This document shows positions 1 through 5,726 of a stretch of DNA of 5,874 bases, one piece after another (the stretch's first letter is position 1; the number at the start of each line of letters is the position of its first letter). Source of the stretch: Candidatus Omnitrophota bacterium. GTDB taxonomy: Bacteria > Omnitrophota > Gorgyraeia > Gygaellales > Profunditerraquicolaceae. The stretch is from positions 1-5,874 of the forward strand of contig JAHKBC010000023.1 in NCBI GenBank assembly GCA_018825725.1, read 5' to 3'. The position numbers and the translations under genes were made by a program. Below the pieces are notes generated by a model. It made no database searches, had not been told where the DNA came from, and worked only from the letters and a program-made list of their open reading frames with translations.

Positions 1-2
1 AT

Positions 3-278
3 AAGATGGATTTCTGGAGGTATCGCAATAAGTTTACCCTAAAATTACCCTGGAAGTTCACCAGATTCGAAATACAGCCTATTGTTTCGGATGAGATAAT
101 TATTGTCTTTGGGAGACCATCTACGCAACTTAATCAAAATAGGCTCTCTGCAGAACTTGGTTTTAATGTATTTAAGAACCTAAAAGCAGAGATTTATTAC
201 ATGCTGCAGAGTAGCAAAAGCTCTGATATGTGGAAAGATGTTAATGTATTAGGTACTAAGCTAAAATTAGTATTTTAA
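3..278 (+). CDS. 3' end of an outer-membrane beta-barrel protein gene, DUF2490-like (5' part outside window)
   Basis: About 91 residues are visible. The frame is open to the left edge, so the Met at nt 6 is probably internal and the gene starts upstream. The segment reads as successive amphipathic strands, roughly RNKFTLKLPW, FEIQPIVSDEIIIVF, LNQNRLSAELGFNVF, LKAEIYYML and VNVLGTKLKLVF, joined by short polar turns. It ends in Phe, the usual last residue of proteins inserted by the BAM complex. The SDEI...NQNR..AELGF pattern resembles DUF2490 proteins, predicted outer-membrane barrels of unknown function. Seen: strand pattern and terminal Phe. Inferred: family. It lies 76 bp upstream of pstS with the Pho box between them and no clear terminator, so it is probably a separate unit. 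Whether it serves phosphate or polyphosphate passage is unknown. Confidence 0.75.
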   Translation, partial: KMDFWRYRNKFTLKLPWKFTRFEIQPIVSDEIIIVFGRPSTQLNQNRLSAELGFNVFKNLKAEIYYMLQSSKSSDMWKDVNVLGTKLKLVF

Positions 279-281
279 GAT

Positions 282-310
282 TTTACATAGATTTTACATT
301 GTTTTCACAT
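282..310 (+). promoter_or_regulatory. Pho box: three 11-bp-spaced direct repeats upstream of pstS
   Basis: TTTACA at 282-287, TTTACA at 293-298 and TTCACA at 304-309 recur with an exact 11-bp period, each followed by T. PhoB (consensus near CTGTCAT) and Bacillus PhoP (TTAACA-like) bind tandem half-sites spaced 11 bp apart, so this is the expected operator for activation under phosphate starvation. Its place just ahead of pstS supports this. The regulator genes phoB and phoR are not in the window, so the cognate response regulator is inferred. Confidence 0.8.
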
Positions 311-313
311 AAA

Positions 314-335
314 TATAATATAGGTAAAATATACT
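314..335 (+). promoter_or_regulatory. Candidate -10 elements of the pst promoter
   Basis: A perfect TATAAT lies at 314-319, 15 bp after the second Pho-box hexamer. A TATACT lies at 330-335, 20 bp after the third. No separate good -35 is present, as is usual for PhoB-dependent promoters where the Pho box replaces the -35. The AT-rich context makes the exact -10 uncertain. Confidence 0.5.
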
Positions 336-354
336 ATAACAAAAGGAGGAAGAT

Positions 355-1209
355 ATGTTTAAAAGATGGTTATTCGTTCTAATGGCGGTTGCGTGCGCAA
401 CTTCCGCATTTGCCGCGAAAGATAAAAATTTAATTCAAGTCAAGGGTTCAGACACTATGGTTAATTTGGGCCAAGCCTGGGCCGAAGAATTTATGAAGAA
501 GAATCCCACAGATTTTATAGCAGTTACAGGTGGCGGATCAGGTACTGGGCTATCTAGTCTCATTAGTGGCACTTGTGATATTGTTATGGCTTCAAGAAAT
601 ATTAAAGAGAAAGAAATCTCTCTTGCTAATCAGAGGGGTATAAATCCTAATGAAATAAAAGTTGCGCTGGATGGCCTTGCGGTTGTAGTGAATCCTAATA
701 ATCCAGTTAGCAAACTTACCACAGATCAGTTAGCAGGGATTTTTACGGGCAAGATTGTTAATTGGAAAGAGCTCGGGGGCAAGGATGAGAAGATTGTGAT
801 ACTTTCCCGCGAAGTTAATTCCGGAACGCATGTTTATTTTAAAGAGCACGTGTTAAGAAAAAATGACCCGAATAGTAAAGAAGAATTTGCGCCGCGCGCA
901 TTACTTCTATCATCTTCCCAGGCAATAGCTGATGAGGTGGCTGGTAATTCTGCGGCAATAGGATACTATGGCATGGGCTATATTTCTGCTAAACAAAAGC
1001 CTATAGCCGTAGCCAAAGATGAGAAATCAGAGTATGTCGCATCCACAATAGAGAATGTCATAAACGCTAAGTATCCGATATCAAGACCATTATTTCTTTA
1101 TACCAATGGTACACCTGAAGGTTTGGTAAAAAAATTCGTAGATTTTACGCTTTCCAAAGAAGGCCAGGATATTGTTTTGGCAACCGATTTTGTTCCGGTC
1201 AAAAGATAA
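355..1209 (+). CDS. pstS: PstS, periplasmic phosphate-binding protein of the Pst transporter
   Basis: Binds phosphate in the periplasm and delivers it to PstC/PstA. The protein has 284 residues, typical of the shorter PstS type (PBP-like domain). Residues 1-20 form a signal peptide: K3 and R4, a hydrophobic core, then an AFA|AK type signal peptidase I site. Cys14 is in a poor lipobox, so a lipoprotein is less likely. Ligand motifs are present in order: GSDT (31-34), GGGSGTG (59-65), D75, and SREVNSGT (151-158), which supplies the Arg and SGT that hold phosphate in known structures. The start is fixed by a near-perfect Shine-Dalgarno AAAGGAGG at 342-349, stronger than any other in the operon, which fits the high demand for a binding protein. 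It is first in the operon, directly under the Pho box, with pstC beginning 3 nt after its stop. Nothing looks broken. Confidence 0.97.
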   Translation: MFKRWLFVLMAVACATSAFAAKDKNLIQVKGSDTMVNLGQAWAEEFMKKNPTDFIAVTGGGSGTGLSSLISGTCDIVMASRNIKEKEISLANQRGINPNEIKVALDGLAVVVNPNNPVSKLTTDQLAGIFTGKIVNWKELGGKDEKIVILSREVNSGTHVYFKEHVLRKNDPNSKEEFAPRALLLSSSQAIADEVAGNSAAIGYYGMGYISAKQKPIAVAKDEKSEYVASTIENVINAKYPISRPLFLYTNGTPEGLVKKFVDFTLSKEGQDIVLATDFVPVKR

Positions 1210-1212
1210 AAT

Positions 1213-2079
1213 ATGCGTAAACTCAAAGAGTTTATTGTTGAAAAACTCATACTCATTTGCGGCCTTGCTTCAATATTTTTTGTAGCGTTGATTTTCCTTT
1301 TTCTGCTTAAAGAAGGGCTTGCGGTATTTAAAACTGTAAGCCTTTTTAAGTTTCTCTTTGGCAAAAGTTGGTATCCTATTTCCGAGCCAGCGCAGCTTGG
1401 GATATTGCCTTTAATTCTTGGCTCTTTACTGATTACTGTTGGCGCAGCAATTATTTCTATTCCAATAGGAGTAGGATGCGCAATTTATATTGCTGAGATA
1501 GCCCCTTTAAAAATCAAAGAGACTCTTAAGGCAGGAATAGAATTATTAGCGGCTATACCAAGTGTTGTCTTAGGGTTTATAGGCATGGTAACCCTTGTGC
1601 CCTTAGTAAAGAACCTCTTTAATTTACCAACTGGCTTAACCGCTTTATCTGGTTCAATAATGCTCGCTTTTATGGCTATGCCAACAATAGTTTCAATTGC
1701 AGAGGATGCGTTATATTCGGTCCCAAAGACGTATAAAGAAGGCGCTTTCGCGCTAGGAGCGACACATTGGCAGACGATTTGGCGCGTAATGCTTCCGGCA
1801 GCATCAAGCGGTATACTTGCAGCAGTTATGCTTGGAATAGGTAGGGTAATAGGTGAAACAATGGCAGTAATGATGATTACGGGAAATGCTGCTGTCATAC
1901 CGCATACTATTTTAGCGCCAGTCAGAACATTAACCGCTACAATTGCAGCTGAAATGGGCGAAGCGGTAGTTGGTAGCGAGCATTACTTTGCTTTGTTTGC
2001 TATTGGCATAGTTCTGTTTGTTATTAGCTTTGCGATTAACGTGACTGCGGACTCATTTTTACATAAAAGACAACAATGA
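1213..2079 (+). CDS. pstC: PstC, phosphate ABC transporter permease
   Basis: One of two inner-membrane subunits forming the phosphate channel. Its 288 residues fit the family. About six membrane helices are visible, near 10-32, 64-92, 108-134, 144-166, 195-222 and 256-279. The cytoplasmic EAA-type coupling loop starts at E176 (EGAFALGATHWQ...LP, to about 195) and should dock on a PstB subunit. It is followed by GIGRVIGETMAV with R211 and E215, the charged residues conserved in PstC and required for transport in E. coli. The start has only a weak ribosome binding site 3 nt after pstS, so coupled translation is likely. The 3' end overlaps pstA by 4 nt (ATGA). Assigned to PstC rather than PstA by gene order and by GETMAV, where PstA has GETAP. 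Confidence 0.96.
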   Translation: MRKLKEFIVEKLILICGLASIFFVALIFLFLLKEGLAVFKTVSLFKFLFGKSWYPISEPAQLGILPLILGSLLITVGAAIISIPIGVGCAIYIAEIAPLKIKETLKAGIELLAAIPSVVLGFIGMVTLVPLVKNLFNLPTGLTALSGSIMLAFMAMPTIVSIAEDALYSVPKTYKEGAFALGATHWQTIWRVMLPAASSGILAAVMLGIGRVIGETMAVMMITGNAAVIPHTILAPVRTLTATIAAEMGEAVVGSEHYFALFAIGIVLFVISFAINVTADSFLHKRQQ

Positions 2080-2924
2080 AAAATCCCTATAGAACACAAA
2101 ATATCGCATTTTTCTTTTTGTTTCTAGCGACACTTTTAATCGTCGTTCCGGTAGGCTTAATCATTGTTATTATTATTCAGAAGGGGTTACCCGCAATTAA
2201 CTGGCAGTTTCTTTCGGATATACCGCGGCAAGGAATGCGCGCAGGTGGTATATTTCCAGCAATTGTAGGAACGGTATATTTAGTTACGGGTGCCATCATC
2301 CTTGCTTTACCAATAGGCCTTCTTGCAGCCATATACTTAAGCGAATACTCAAAAGATAACTTACTTAATCGGCTTATAAAATTAGCAATCGTGAATCTAG
2401 CAGGTGTACCCTCAGTGGTTTATGGACTTTTTGGCTTGGCGCTTTTTGTGGTATTTTTCAAATTCGGCGCATCAATTCTCTCCGGTTCGCTTACTCTGGG
2501 GATCATGATTCTTCCTGTCATTATCACTACTTCGCGTGAAGCCTTGGAGAGTGTCCCGCAGTCTTTTCGCGAAGTGAGTTTATCTCTAGGCGCCAGCAAA
2601 TGGCAAACCATAAGGCATATTGTTTTACCCAATGCCATACCGGGCATATTAACCGGAACCATTTTAGGTTTAGGAAGGGCAGCAGGAGAGACGGCTCCAA
2701 TTCTTTTTACTGTAGCAGCTTTTTATCTCCCGCGATTACCCAATTCGATATTTGATCAGGCAATGGCATTACCTTATCATCTTTATGTCATTTCAACACA
2801 GGTACCTAATGTTGCTGAGAAGATAAGGTATGGGACAGCGTTTGTTTTGTTGGCGCTCGTTTTAATTATGAACTTAGTGGCTATAATAATACGTTATAAG
2901 TTCAGGAAGAGAAAGAAATGGTGA
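2076..2924 (+). CDS. pstA: PstA, phosphate ABC transporter permease
   Basis: Partner permease of PstC in the heteromeric channel. It has 282 residues with about six hydrophobic segments, near 10-35, 60-88, 105-128, 134-153, 184-215 and 253-273. The EAA-type coupling loop begins at E166 (EVSLSLGASKWQ...LP). The PstA hallmark GRAAGETAP follows, with R201 and E205 conserved. The C-terminus is a basic tail (KFRKRKK), consistent with a cytoplasmic end. Translation begins inside the pstC stop codon with no good Shine-Dalgarno of its own, so it probably depends on termination-reinitiation. The end overlaps pstB1 by 7 nt. All expected motifs are present. Confidence 0.96.
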   Translation: MKNPYRTQNIAFFFLFLATLLIVVPVGLIIVIIIQKGLPAINWQFLSDIPRQGMRAGGIFPAIVGTVYLVTGAIILALPIGLLAAIYLSEYSKDNLLNRLIKLAIVNLAGVPSVVYGLFGLALFVVFFKFGASILSGSLTLGIMILPVIITTSREALESVPQSFREVSLSLGASKWQTIRHIVLPNAIPGILTGTILGLGRAAGETAPILFTVAAFYLPRLPNSIFDQAMALPYHLYVISTQVPNVAEKIRYGTAFVLLALVLIMNLVAIIIRYKFRKRKKW

Positions 2925-3664
2925 AATTCGAGATACACGATTTAAATATATGGTTTGGTTCAGTGCACGCCATAAAGCATATTAATATGGAGATTCAATC
3001 TAATGAAATCTTAAGCGTAATAGGGCCAGCGAATAGTGGAAAGACAACTTTCTTAAGGATGCTTAATCGCTTGAATGACCTCAATCAGAATTTTAAGATG
3101 AATGGCGAGGTAAGACTTGACAATGAAGACATAAAAAATATTGATATGGAATTATTGCGTAAGAGAGTGGGTATGGTGTTTGCATTACCTTTACCACTGC
3201 CACTATCTATTTTTGATAATGTGGTTTATGGACTAAGGATGCACGGAATAAAAAATAAAAAAGTATTAGAAGAACGGGCTGAGGAATCATTAAAAGAAGC
3301 GTATCTTTGGGAAGAGGTAAAAGACAGGTTAAGCGAATCCGCTTTTAAGTTATCCGGAGGCCAACAGCAACGTTTATGCATAGCTAGAACCCTTGCAGTT
3401 GAGCCAGAGGTAATTTTATTTGATGAGCCCTGTTCAGGACTAGATCCTATATCAACCGCAAAAGTAGAAGATGCCATGGTTAAGCTTAAAGAAAAATATA
3501 CACTAGTTTTGGTGACAAATAATGTAAAGCAGGCGGCTCGGGTTGGTGATAGAACAGCTTTCTTTTTAAGTGGCGAGCTTATTGAACTGGATAAAACAGA
3601 CAAGATTTTTACCGCGCCGCAAGACAAACGCACGGATGGTTATATTAGAGGAAAATTTGGATAA
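2918..3664 (+). CDS. pstB: PstB1, phosphate ABC transporter ATPase with degenerate Q-loop and H-loop
   Basis: ATP-binding subunit of the Pst transporter, 248 residues, full length. Motifs in order: A-loop aromatic F13; Walker A GPANSGKT (36-43), which fits GxxxxGKT but departs from the usual Pst[10 protein letters not shown]-loop [14 protein letters not shown], where the invariant Gln is Ala89 (codon GCA at 3182-3184); intact signature LSGGQQQR (145-152); Walker B ILFDE with catalytic E170; D-loop SGLD (173-176); H-loop VTNNVKQA, where the switch His is Asn201 (codon AAT at 3518-3520). The reading frame is clean and surface and C-terminal motifs are kept, so this is not a decaying gene. It has its own Shine-Dalgarno AGGAAG at 2904-2909, overlaps pstA by 7 nt and pstB2 by 1 nt. 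Inference: it works only paired with PstB2, contributing the functional signature motif. Confidence 0.95.
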   Translation: MVKFEIHDLNIWFGSVHAIKHINMEIQSNEILSVIGPANSGKTTFLRMLNRLNDLNQNFKMNGEVRLDNEDIKNIDMELLRKRVGMVFALPLPLPLSIFDNVVYGLRMHGIKNKKVLEERAEESLKEAYLWEEVKDRLSESAFKLSGGQQQRLCIARTLAVEPEVILFDEPCSGLDPISTAKVEDAMVKLKEKYTLVLVTNNVKQAARVGDRTAFFLSGELIELDKTDKIFTAPQDKRTDGYIRGKFG

Positions 3665-4419
3665 TGGCAAAGATAATAACTAAAAACCTAAACCTTTGGT
3701 ACGGAACATTCCAAGCCTTAAAGAATGTTAACTCAACCATAGAGGCAAACAGGATTACCGCTATAATCGGGCCATCGGGGTGTGGTAAATCCACTTTGCT
3801 TAGAGTTTTCAACCGCATGAATGACTTAATTGAAGTTTTGCGTACGGATGGAGAAGTTCTAATTGACGATACTAATATTCTAGATTCTCACACAGATTTG
3901 GTAGTCTTACGTAAAAAGGTAGGAATGGTATTTCAGAGGCCCAATCCATTTCCGCTCTCAATTTATGAAAATATTGTTTTTGGAGAGAAGATTCATGCGG
4001 ATGGCATTACAAGAGATGAATTGGACGAAATCGTTGAGAAAAGCCTAAGGGATGTTCTTTTGTGGGATGAATTAAAGGACAGGCTTAATGAACCAGCCTT
4101 AAGGTTATCGTTAGAACAGAAGCAGAGGCTTTGTATCGCCAGGCTTATTGCTGTTAAGCCTGATGTGTTATTAATGGATGAGCCTTGTTCTACCTTAGAC
4201 CCGCAAGCAACAGCAAGGGTCGAAGAATTAATGCGTGAACTAAAGAGCAGATATACTATAATAATAGTTACTCATAATATGCAACAGGCAGCGCGTGTTT
4301 CAGACAATACAGGATTTATGCTTTTAGGCGAACTGATAGAATTTGGTAAAACACACGAAATATTCACTGCACCACGTGATAAGCGTACAGAAGATTACAT
4401 TACCGGAAGGTATGGATAA
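3664..4419 (+). CDS. pstB: PstB2, phosphate ABC transporter ATPase with degenerate signature motif
   Basis: Second Pst ATPase, 251 residues, roughly half identical to PstB1 by eye and more typical of the family at most sites. A-loop Y13; canonical Walker [10 protein letters not shown] (36-44); canonical Q-loop [12 protein letters not shown] with Q91; Walker B VLLMDE with E173; D-loop STLD (176-179); canonical H-loop [13 protein letters not shown] with H204; C-terminal [10 protein letters not shown]. The odd feature is the signature: LSLEQKQR (148-155) replaces LSGGQQQR, losing both glycines that contact the ATP gamma-phosphate across the dimer. DNA at 4105-4128 reads cleanly, with no frameshift. 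The start codon overlaps the pstB1 stop (TAATG), with a weak GAGG at 3648-3651, so translation is probably coupled. Inference: forms a heterodimer with PstB1, supplying the complete Walker A/Q/H half of the single consensus ATP site. Confidence 0.96.
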   Translation: MAKIITKNLNLWYGTFQALKNVNSTIEANRITAIIGPSGCGKSTLLRVFNRMNDLIEVLRTDGEVLIDDTNILDSHTDLVVLRKKVGMVFQRPNPFPLSIYENIVFGEKIHADGITRDELDEIVEKSLRDVLLWDELKDRLNEPALRLSLEQKQRLCIARLIAVKPDVLLMDEPCSTLDPQATARVEELMRELKSRYTIIIVTHNMQQAARVSDNTGFMLLGELIEFGKTHEIFTAPRDKRTEDYITGRYG

Positions 4420-4436
4420 AAAATCGGAGGTTTAAA

Positions 4437-5114
4437 ATGGAAAGACACGTTGATCAAGAGCTAAAAGAATTGAATAAAGATATCCTAAAGATGGGCGCTT
4501 TGGCAGAAGAAGCCATCTATAAATCCATCGAAGCGCTGAAGAATCGGGACAAGGAGATGGCAAAAAGCGTCATAGATAATGATTCCAATGTTGATAAATT
4601 GGAGCTGGCTGTAGATGAAAAGTGCATTGATTTAATAGCGCGCTATCAACCAATGGCTCGCGACCTTCGTTTTATCACTACTGGCATGAAGATAAATGCA
4701 GAGTTAGAAAGGATAGCGGATATTGCAGTAGATATAGCTCAGCGAACGCTTGAGATAGTAGATAAGCCTCTCTTAAAACCTTTAATTGATATACCTAAGC
4801 TAACAGCTGTTGCACAAAACATGGTAAAGATGTCCATAGATGCATTTGTTAGAGGCGATATTGCGTTAGCTAAAAAAGTCTTATTATCTGACTCTGAAGC
4901 TGATCAGCTTCGTGATGTAATACAAAAAGAACTTATCGAAGATTATATGGTTAAAGATGGCACTACAGCTCCGAGAGCGGTTCAGTTGTTATTGATAACT
5001 CGTTTCTTGGAGCGTATCTGTGATCACGCCACTAATATTGCAGAAGATGTAATTTATATGGTGCAAGCAGAAGTTGTAAGGCATCATCCCGAGAAATTAA
5101 AGAATGGAAGATAG
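4437..5114 (+). CDS. phoU: PhoU, phosphate-signalling regulator
   Basis: Cytoplasmic all-helical protein that connects the Pst transporter to the PhoR sensor kinase and restrains phosphate uptake when phosphate is plentiful. Its 225 residues are family-typical. Two PhoU repeats are visible, about 8-105 and 122-210. Each ends in the metal-binding ExxxDxxx(D/N) motif: ELERIADIAVDIAQ (E91, D95, D99) and LERICDHATNIAED (E192, D196, N200, D204). The start is set by a strong GGAGG at 4426-4430, 17 nt after pstB2, the only real gap inside the operon and the only downstream gene besides pstB1 with a good independent ribosome binding site. The last codons and stop lie inside the left arm of a long hairpin. 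PhoR and PhoB are not encoded nearby. Confidence 0.97.
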   Translation: MERHVDQELKELNKDILKMGALAEEAIYKSIEALKNRDKEMAKSVIDNDSNVDKLELAVDEKCIDLIARYQPMARDLRFITTGMKINAELERIADIAVDIAQRTLEIVDKPLLKPLIDIPKLTAVAQNMVKMSIDAFVRGDIALAKKVLLSDSEADQLRDVIQKELIEDYMVKDGTTAPRAVQLLLITRFLERICDHATNIAEDVIYMVQAEVVRHHPEKLKNGR

Positions 5115-5153
5115 AATGTCCGCCCAAAAGAGGAGGACATTCTATCTTCCATT
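5103..5153 (+). terminator. Long hairpin at the end of phoU, probable bidirectional terminator
   Basis: Bases 5103-5121 are perfectly complementary to 5135-5153 (19 bp, no mismatch). A G/A mismatch and two further G-C pairs follow, closing a loop at about 5125-5131. The left arm contains the last phoU codons and its TAG stop (5112-5114). Only TTT follows on the + strand and a run of A/T on the - strand side, so it is a weak classical intrinsic terminator. Its position between convergent units suits a bidirectional stop or a 3'-end-protecting hairpin. Confidence 0.6.
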
Positions 5154-5398
5154 TACCCATCAAATAGTTGCGCAATTTCAAGCCCAAAATGACCGGACAT
5201 TTCGGACAAATTACGCGAGGAAATGACCTCTCTGAAGATGGGAAATTCCTTGTTATGTGCTATAAATTCGCTATAATACATACCTGTAAATAGCGAGAGG
5301 TTTCCCCTCATGAAATAGGAGAGGGACCCCAGTAATATCATTCTCCGAAGAATATCAGCATGTACATTGCTATTGAGGCTGCGGAGTTGATGGAGCAT
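5153..5398 (-). CDS. Doubtful small ORF, 81 codons, unrecognised
   Basis: An open frame from ATG (5396-5398) to TAA (5153-5155), ending beside the phoU hairpin. I recognise no family. Its first 21 codons lie antisense to the clear MazG remnant at 5336-5422, and the next stretch overlaps a copy of the local repeat at 5281-5303. Those parts are therefore very unlikely to be a real protein. No Shine-Dalgarno precedes the ATG. The C-terminal 40 residues (from about nt 5275 down; contains NLSEMSGHFGLEIAQLF) look more protein-like and could be the tail of a lost gene. Most likely fortuitous or a chimeric remnant. Confidence 0.15.
   Translation of the reverse strand: MLHQLRSLNSNVHADILRRMILLGSLSYFMRGNLSLFTGMYYSEFIAHNKEFPIFREVISSRNLSEMSGHFGLEIAQLFDG
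5250..5277 (+). promoter_or_regulatory. Sigma70-like promoter candidate in the remnant zone
   Basis: TTGTTA (5250-5255, four of six consensus bases) lies 16 bp before a perfect TATAAT (5272-5277). Transcription would begin near 5284, cross the MazG remnant and foldback element, and end at the terminator near 5545. It may be the relict promoter of the lost gene. AT-rich chance matches are common, so support is modest. Confidence 0.35.
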
Positions 5399-5422
5399 TT
5401 TCAGTGGCTTAGAAACGAGTAG
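5336..5422 (+). pseudogene. Remnant of a MazG-like nucleotide pyrophosphohydrolase
   Basis: Twenty-eight codons read Y-HSPKN-ISMY-IAIEAAELMEHFQW-LRNE and then stop at TAG (5420-5422). HSPKN followed by (I/L)A(I/M)EAAEL(L/M)EHFQW is the hallmark first-helix region of MazG-like (all-alpha) NTP pyrophosphohydrolases, and the two Glu of EAAELME include metal ligands. A complete protein of this type has about 100 residues or more. Here a TAA (5333-5335) sits just upstream in frame. The preceding GAGAGGGAC could encode the expected ERD but is out of frame by one base. The frame ends where the foldback element begins, so both ends are lost. Family: strong inference from the motif. Function: none expected. 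Confidence 0.7.
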
Positions 5423-5508
5423 AATTCCGAGGACACAATACTTAATTAAGACAGAACTCCGAGAGCAGATTACAGAATCCGAAATTAAGTATGATGTCGA
5501 TAGAATTC
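5420..5508. repeat. Small foldback (MITE- or REP-like) element with imperfect inverted ends
   Basis: Bases 5422-5447 and the reverse complement of 5483-5508 match at 20 of 26 positions. The inner 10 bp (ATACTTAATT / AATTAAGTAT) and the outer GAATTC are perfect. TAGAATTC occurs in direct orientation at both ends (5420-5427 and 5501-5508), which could be an 8-bp target duplication or simply part of the palindromic ends. The 35-nt interior holds no coding sequence but has AGAACTCCGAG and AGAATCCGA, echoing AGAATTCCGAG of the left end. It cuts off the MazG remnant at its left and abuts the terminator at its right. Non-autonomous element is an inference. Confidence 0.5.
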
Positions 5509-5547
5509 AAGGCTATTGATCGGATATGGTCAATAGCCTTTTTATTT
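5509..5547 (+). terminator. Intrinsic (rho-independent) terminator
   Basis: AAGGCTATTGA (5509-5519) pairs perfectly with TCAATAGCCTT (5530-5540). The stem extends inward by a U-G, a C-G and a G-U pair to a GATA tetraloop. TTTTTATTT runs from 5539 to 5547 directly at the foot of the stem. The U-tract is on the + strand only. No intact + strand gene lies between phoU and this site, so it terminates either readthrough from the pst operon or a short transcript from within the remnant zone. Confidence 0.8.
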
Positions 5548-5592
5548 ACCTGTATACGGAGAGTCTTTCTGTCGCACCGTATTTCTGGGCGA
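5547..5592. repeat. Imperfect direct repeat, copy A
   Basis: A 46-bp unit starting TACCTGTATA and ending TTTCTGGGCGA. It matches copy B (5623-5668) at 34 of 46 positions, best at both ends, and starts 76 bp before it. The first ~20 bp also resemble 5281-5303. It is followed by GAGAGGGGACACATCTCA, a small hairpin-forming stretch. No protein is evident; such units fit decayed ends of a repetitive element. Confidence 0.55.
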
Positions 5593-5622
5593 GTGAGAGG
5601 GGACACATCTCAAATTCTGCCA

Positions 5623-5668
5623 TACCTGTTTACAGAGAGTGTTTTTATGGTGACCCCTTTCTGGGCGA
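5623..5668. repeat. Imperfect direct repeat, copy B
   Basis: Second 46-bp unit, from TACCTGTTTA to TTTCTGGGCGA, with the shared ends conserved and the centre (about positions 21-35 of the unit) divergent from copy A. The short open frame that runs across both copies (5491-5673) also spans the terminator hairpin, so it is not taken as a gene. Confidence 0.55.
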
Positions 5669-5726
5669 AATGAAATCGGATCCGCTATTAAACAATTAAA
5701 AAATAAATCTGCTGAGTAACAATTCT

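Larger units (their letters stand above)
5154..5726. other. Gene-poor remnant zone between phoU and the MscS fragment
   Basis: No intact gene is supported in these 573 bases. They contain, left to right, unassigned sequence (5154-5249), a promoter-like pair (5250-5277), a short repeat copy (5281-5303), a MazG-like remnant (5336-5422), a foldback element (5420-5508), a strong + strand terminator (5509-5547), two imperfect 46-bp repeats (5547-5592, 5623-5668) and AT-rich sequence with nothing recognisable (5669-5726). The mixture looks like repeated insertion and decay. Confidence 0.7.

Noticed and set aside
388..399. Lipoprotein processing of PstS at Cys14
   Set aside because: The residues before the Cys (A-V-A) fit a lipobox poorly and the hydrophobic stretch before it is very short, while a good AFA|A signal peptidase I site follows at residue 20.
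1098..3633. Several 80-137 codon open frames on the - strand inside pst genes
   Set aside because: Each lies entirely or largely antisense to a gene with clear family motifs, and none has a recognisable domain or ribosome binding site.
2918..4419. The idea that one of the two pstB genes is a decaying duplicate
   Set aside because: Both frames are intact and full length, translation is tightly coupled, catalytic Glu and Walker Lys are kept in both, and the losses are complementary rather than accumulating in one copy.
5594..5612. TGAGA...TCTCA small hairpin between the two repeats
   Set aside because: Only 5 bp of stem with a 9-nt loop; too weak to call a regulatory structure by itself.
5491..5673. 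A 60-codon + strand open frame across the terminator and both repeats
   Set aside because: It runs through the terminator stem and U-tract and the two 46-bp repeats, has no ribosome binding site and resembles no protein family; it is a chance open frame.
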